DNA from: Pseudooceanicola marinus
GTDB lineage: Bacteria > Pseudomonadota > Alphaproteobacteria > Rhodobacterales > Rhodobacteraceae
DNA length: 46,163 nt
Direction: 5' to 3'
Assembly: GCF_020177265.1 (NCBI RefSeq)
Contig: NZ_JAIVMC010000015.1
Coordinates: 1-46,163 of the forward strand
This document shows positions 43,199 to 46,163 of the stretch, piece by piece. The notes below the pieces were generated by a model that worked only from the letters and a program-made list of their open reading frames with translations, did no database searches and was not told the origin of the DNA. A program made the translations under genes and the position numbers. Position 1 is the first letter of the stretch. Every line of letters starts with the position of its first letter.

Positions 43199-44767
43199 AT
43201 GAAACACCTTCTTACCGCCTCGGTCCTGGCGCTTGGAACCGCGCTTCCACTCGCGGCACAGGCGCAGGACACTCCCGTCAGCACCATGGTGAACCTGGTG
43301 CAGATCATCGGGACGATCGACCCGGCCAAGATCAACGACTACACCGAATACATGACGGCGGTGAACCTCTACGATGCGCTGACCACCGTTGATCCCGACG
43401 GCTCGGTCGTGCCGCAGCTGGCCGAAAGCTGGGAGGTGTCGGACGACAACCTGACCTATACCTTCACGCTCAAGGACGGCGCGACCTTCCAGGACGGCTC
43501 GCCGGTCGAGGCATCCGACTTCGCCTACTCGATCCGCCGCCTGCTCAGCATCAACGAGGGACCGGCCTACCTCTTCTCCGACCTGATCGGCGAAGACTCG
43601 GTCGAGGCCGTCGATGCGCGCACGCTCAAGATCACGCTGAACAAGGTCTACGCGCCCTTCATCGCGATCACCCCGCTTCTCCTCGTGGTCAACGAGGAGG
43701 CGGTCGAGGCGACCGACGCCGACGCATGGGGCGAGGAGTTCCTTGCCAATGCCGCCGTCGGCGCCGGCCCCTATGCGCTGGACAACTGGGATCGCGGCGC
43801 GCAGATGACGCTGGCCCGCTTCGAAGGGTATCACGGCGGCTGGGATCGCGGAACGCCGCTGGACGAGGTGCGCTTGGTCATCACCCGTGACGAGGCGACC
43901 GTGCGCGCGCTTGCGCAGCGCGGCGAGCTTGGCCTGTCCTCGCAGTACCAGGCGAGCGAGACCTACGCCGGGATCGACGCCCTTGATGCCTACCGCGTGA
44001 TCTCGGTGCCGACCGCGACCGGCTACTACATCAAGCTGAACAACCAGAAGGCGCCGACCGACGACGTCCACGTCCGCCGCGCCATCGCCATGGCGATGGA
44101 CTACGCCACCGTGCGCGAGGTCATCTACCCCGGCGCGGAACTGACCGGACCTCTGGCGCCGGTCTTCCCCGACGCGATCCCCGCCGGTGCCGAAGCGCCC
44201 GTTTTCGATCTCGAAGCGACACGCGCCGAACTGGAGCAGAGCAAGTACCACGGCAACGGCCCGATCCCGCTGGAGCATGTCTACGTCTCGGGCACGGCCT
44301 TCGAGGAAGAGGTTGCGCTTCTGCTGAAATCGACGCTCGACAGCATCGGTTTCGACGTGTCGATCGCGCCTGAACCGTGGAACCGCGTCACCGAGCTTGC
44401 CAGCTCGATCGAGACGACCCCGGATTCGACGCAGATCTTCTACGGCCCGACCTACCCCTCGCCCGACTCGGTCTACTTCGTGCAGTACCATTCCAACGCC
44501 ACGGGCACCTGGTCCTCGATGGACTGGGTGATGGACGAGGAGATCGACGGCATGATCGAGGCCTCGCGGCAGGAAACCGATGCCGAGGCCCGCAACGGGA
44601 TCTACCAGGACATCTTCACCAAGCTGGTCGAGGATCAGCGGTCCGTGTGGCTGCTGACGCAGGAAAAGCGCCTCGCCGCGCATGAATGCCTGCAGGGCTA
44701 CCAGCAGATCCCGATGCAAAGCTGGGATCTCGATTTCTCGCGTATGAGCTGGGCCTGCCCCGAGTAA
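43199..44767 (+). CDS. ABC transporter substrate-binding protein, solute-binding family 5
   Basis: 522 residues with a Sec signal peptide (MKHLLTASVLALGTALPLAAQA, mature from QDTPVS). The ATG has CGGAGAAAC upstream; the longer in-frame start at 43118 lies inside the DUF917 gene. Family-5 features: LYDALTTVDPDGSVVPQLAESWEVSDDNLTYTFTLKDGATFQDGSPVEASDFAYSIRRLL, VGAGPYAL and VRRAIAMAMDYATV. Being last in the operon is unusual but the set is complete: binding protein, two permeases, double ATPase. The ligand may be a peptide-like or cyclic-amide compound that the HyuA and DUF917 proteins process. Confidence 0.93.
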   Translation: MKHLLTASVLALGTALPLAAQAQDTPVSTMVNLVQIIGTIDPAKINDYTEYMTAVNLYDALTTVDPDGSVVPQLAESWEVSDDNLTYTFTLKDGATFQDGSPVEASDFAYSIRRLLSINEGPAYLFSDLIGEDSVEAVDARTLKITLNKVYAPFIAITPLLLVVNEEAVEATDADAWGEEFLANAAVGAGPYALDNWDRGAQMTLARFEGYHGGWDRGTPLDEVRLVITRDEATVRALAQRGELGLSSQYQASETYAGIDALDAYRVISVPTATGYYIKLNNQKAPTDDVHVRRAIAMAMDYATVREVIYPGAELTGPLAPVFPDAIPAGAEAPVFDLEATRAELEQSKYHGNGPIPLEHVYVSGTAFEEEVALLLKSTLDSIGFDVSIAPEPWNRVTELASSIETTPDSTQIFYGPTYPSPDSVYFVQYHSNATGTWSSMDWVMDEEIDGMIEASRQETDAEARNGIYQDIFTKLVEDQRSVWLLTQEKRLAAHECLQGYQQIPMQSWDLDFSRMSWACPE

Positions 44768-44789
44768 GCCCCTCACCGGTGCAACAAGC

Positions 44790-44815
44790 AACGCCGCCCT
44801 CGCCGGGGCGGCGTT
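44790..44815 (+). terminator. Rho-independent terminator after the binding-protein gene
   Basis: AACGCCGCCC and GGGCGGCGTT form a perfect 10-bp stem with a 6-base loop, followed by TT, 22 bases after the stop. It ends the module-4 operon. Confidence 0.85.
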
Positions 44816-44983
44816 TTGCGCAGGGCGGGACAATCACGCCGACATGCCCCCCGGGGGGGCAAGCACGCCCAGGTAGGTCTGACGCTTGGCGACTACGCAC
44901 AGCCGGAGCCGTGCCCACCACGGGTGCGCGACTTCCGGCCCGACAGGCGCCGAAGGCAGACGCGAGGGGCGATGCGACGCACA

Positions 44984-45024
44984 AACAAAAACGCCCCGGG
45001 CCGAAGCAACGGGGCGTTTTTGTT
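44984..45024. terminator. Perfect hairpin heading repeat copy 2
   Basis: AACAAAAACGCCCC and GGGGCGTTTTTGTT form a 14-bp stem with a 13-base loop (GGGCCGAAGCAAC), differing from the copy-1 loop by one base. It lies 170 bases beyond the operon's own terminator, so it is part of the repeat and not needed for that operon. Confidence 0.8.
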
Positions 45025-45105
45025 GGTTACGGGGCCGGATTTGGTCTTTTGCGAACGGTCCTGCTGATCAGAAGGTGACCATCGGTCTGCGCGCGTTTGG
45101 CTCAT
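44984..45105 (+). repeat. 122-bp dispersed repeat, copy 2
   Basis: Direct-orientation partner of 33145-33266. Together they bracket the LuxR/dipeptide-importer/HyuA/DUF917 module. Sequence on either side of the two copies is unrelated by eye. Confidence 0.85.
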
Positions 45106-45908
45106 GGGCCGATGTCCTCGCGCTCGACTGTCGGCGGTATCGAACTTGGTCGGGGCGCCATCGTCGGCTGTCTCCTTGACGGCCTCCTCCCCAGCCTTCC
45201 ACTGATCGATTGGCTCTGGCATGCGCCCTGCGCCGCCTTCCGGCGACCTGGCGTGCTTGGGCATCCGGCGGCGGTTTGTGGCGGTGTTGCCAATCGAGAC
45301 CATCGCCTTCTTCATGCGATCCTGCATGGCGGGAGTCCCCTCGAACTATGACGCCCGCAGCTTGCGGGCGGGCTTGTGGGACAGCGGTTTTTCATTTGGA
45401 ACACTCCGGTGGTTCGGTTGCGGTGTAACCGGAGCCTCGGGTTTGCCGCCCGCCGCGTCCGGCTTGCGCTTCCTGTGGTGTCGGGAATTTCTGCGCTTCA
45501 GCGGACGAAGCGAGAAAGCATTGCTCTTTAGGCCAACTGGCTGACGTACGTCACTTCTCCCCCCAGGTGACATCTCTGTAGAAGCCCCCCGTGCTGAACC
45601 GCAGTTATTGCGGCGCCACAAACGGCGGGCGCGGCCCCTTGGAGCGTCCCGTGGCGCGCGAGGCGAGTTCCCTGAGGCGCCGGTGCAGAGAGTGCAGTCA
45701 CGCCCTCTGAGAACGCCTGAAAGCACTTTCGCACAGCTGTTGACGGGGTAGGCGGCTGGATACAGCGATAAGGTGACCGCGACGATCGAAGGGAGCAGGT
45801 GAACGCCATGCGTTGGGGTGAACCTGCGCAAGTCTCAGAAGGCGCAGCGGCGGGCGGCCAGTCTCGGCATCAAGAAAGGAGGCGCGGTCGCCTGATCGGG
45901 CGAACCGA
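45106..45908. other. Non-coding stretch without a supported gene
   Basis: About 800 bases. Open frames on both strands are under 165 codons and lack ribosome sites or recognisable domains. The composition is less GC-biased than the operons. Together with the transposase scrap that follows, it looks like decayed accessory DNA. Confidence 0.55.
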
Positions 45909-45998
45909 GGGTGCAAGCACGCGAAATTGCATGCCATCCGCGGCAGCAAGGGCCGTCCGATCAACTTCCTCGTCTCCGCAGGGGAGGTCAGCGACTAG
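45909..45998 (+). pseudogene. Fragment of an IS5-family transposase
   Basis: Translating from 45909 gives GCKHAKLHAIRGSKGRPINF followed by LVSAGEVSD and a stop (TAG where a Tyr codon is usual). This resembles the GG.nTKLHA...GRPL.F..TAGQVSDY stretch of IS5-family (IS427-group-like) transposases. The preceding 50-70 bases may carry more of it in other frames. No intact gene or ends are present, so it is a degraded copy. Confidence 0.65.
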
Positions 45999-46049
45999 AT
46001 CGCTGCGCCTGCGCGTCACAGCAGCCTGCCGAGCGTCGATTGGTTGCTA

Positions 46050-46163
46050 GGGTCAGGACCCATTGTTTTCCGCAGGTTGGCGTGATTCACGGCTCGAAAA
46101 ACGAGCGGTGACATGTCTGATCTTTTCTGGCTGACCGACGCGCAGATGGCGCGTCTTGAGCCC
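46050..46163 (+). mobile_element. Left end of an IS5-family insertion sequence, cut by the window edge
   Basis: The probable terminus is GGGTCAGGACCCATTG at 46050, preceded by a CTA-type sequence. It is followed 63 bases later by a transposase start. The end assignment relies on resemblance to IS5-group termini I have seen; the other end lies outside the window. Confidence 0.55.
46113..46163 (+). CDS. IS5-family transposase, N-terminal 17 codons (partial)
   Basis: Reads MSDLFWLTDAQMARLEP, the standard opening of IS5-family (IS427-group-like) transposases, which recognise the element's ends and catalyse cut-and-paste movement. The rest, including the DDE residues, is beyond the right edge. 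A GAGCGGTG sequence precedes the ATG. It lies only 114 bases after the older transposase scrap, so the locus has been hit by this element family more than once. Confidence 0.8.
   Translation, partial: MSDLFWLTDAQMARLEP

Noticed and set aside
44845..44861. Palindrome TGCCCCCCGGGGGGGCA as an operator
   Set aside because: Homopolymer-like C/G runs just after a terminator; no gene depends on it and chance or low complexity is enough.
44893..45327. 144-codon minus-strand frame across repeat copy 2
   Set aside because: It runs through the hairpin of the repeat, has no ribosome site or domain, and no corresponding frame-conserved product in copy 1.

Overview
The window looks like a chromosomal segment of a high-GC alphaproteobacterium, most likely Rhodobacteraceae (Roseobacter type). 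The support is uniformly GC-rich codon use, abundant ABC and TRAP solute importers, GntR/IclR/Lrp-regulated catabolic operons, a dispersed terminator-headed repeat and an IS5-type element. This is inferred from style and gene content; no rRNA or tRNA gene is present. Almost everything here is uptake-plus-catabolism, arranged as four self-contained modules.

Module 1 (about 0-8.1 kb): a family-5 ABC solute-binding protein, a BNR/sialidase-fold protein, an iron-type alcohol dehydrogenase, and a divergent pair of short operons. One encodes a DUF1537 four-carbon-acid-sugar kinase and a FadR-type GntR regulator; the other encodes a PdxA2-type dehydrogenase and a DapA-family lyase. This is a sugar-acid degradation set of the DUF1537/PdxA2 kind. 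An aldehyde dehydrogenase resembling succinate-semialdehyde dehydrogenase and an Lrp regulator follow (8.1-10.2 kb).

Module 2 (10.3-21.5 kb): the best-identified system, a vitamin B6 catabolic cluster. It has the same gene order that I recall for Mesorhizobium loti mlr6787-mlr6793: acetamidomethylene-succinate hydrolase, 2-methyl-3-hydroxypyridine-5-carboxylate oxygenase, an AA_synth-family protein, a PEBP-family protein, hydroxymethylpyridine-dicarboxylate decarboxylase, a GMC oxidoreductase (4-pyridoxate dehydrogenase by position) and the formyl-hydroxymethylpyridine-carboxylate dehydrogenase. A TRAP transporter and a RidA-family protein extend the operon. The upper enzymes (pyridoxine oxidase, pyridoxal dehydrogenase, pyridoxolactonase) are absent, so the cluster as seen would take up and degrade 4-pyridoxic acid to succinate semialdehyde, acetate, ammonia and CO2. 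The nearby aldehyde dehydrogenase could finish the route.

Module 3 (21.5-32.3 kb): an uncharacterised catabolic cluster. It holds an IclR regulator, a FolD-like protein lacking the catalytic Lys, an exported NTF2-fold protein and, divergently, a creatininase-family hydrolase, a cytosine-deaminase-like amidohydrolase, an FAD-linked oxidase, a flavodoxin-fold oxidoreductase, an NMT1/THI5-like ABC importer and a canonical FolD. Matching promoter-region motifs link the two arms. The content suggests degradation of an N-heterocycle that releases one-carbon units; this is the best candidate for an undescribed pathway.

Module 4 (33.1-45.1 kb): a large LuxR-type ATPase regulator, a dipeptide-type ABC importer with a double ATPase, a hydantoinase/oxoprolinase HyuA-like protein and two tandem DUF917 proteins. 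It is bracketed by two direct copies of a 122-bp repeat that begins with a strong hairpin. Beyond it lie a decayed IS5-type transposase fragment and the first 17 codons of another IS5-family element that runs off the right edge.
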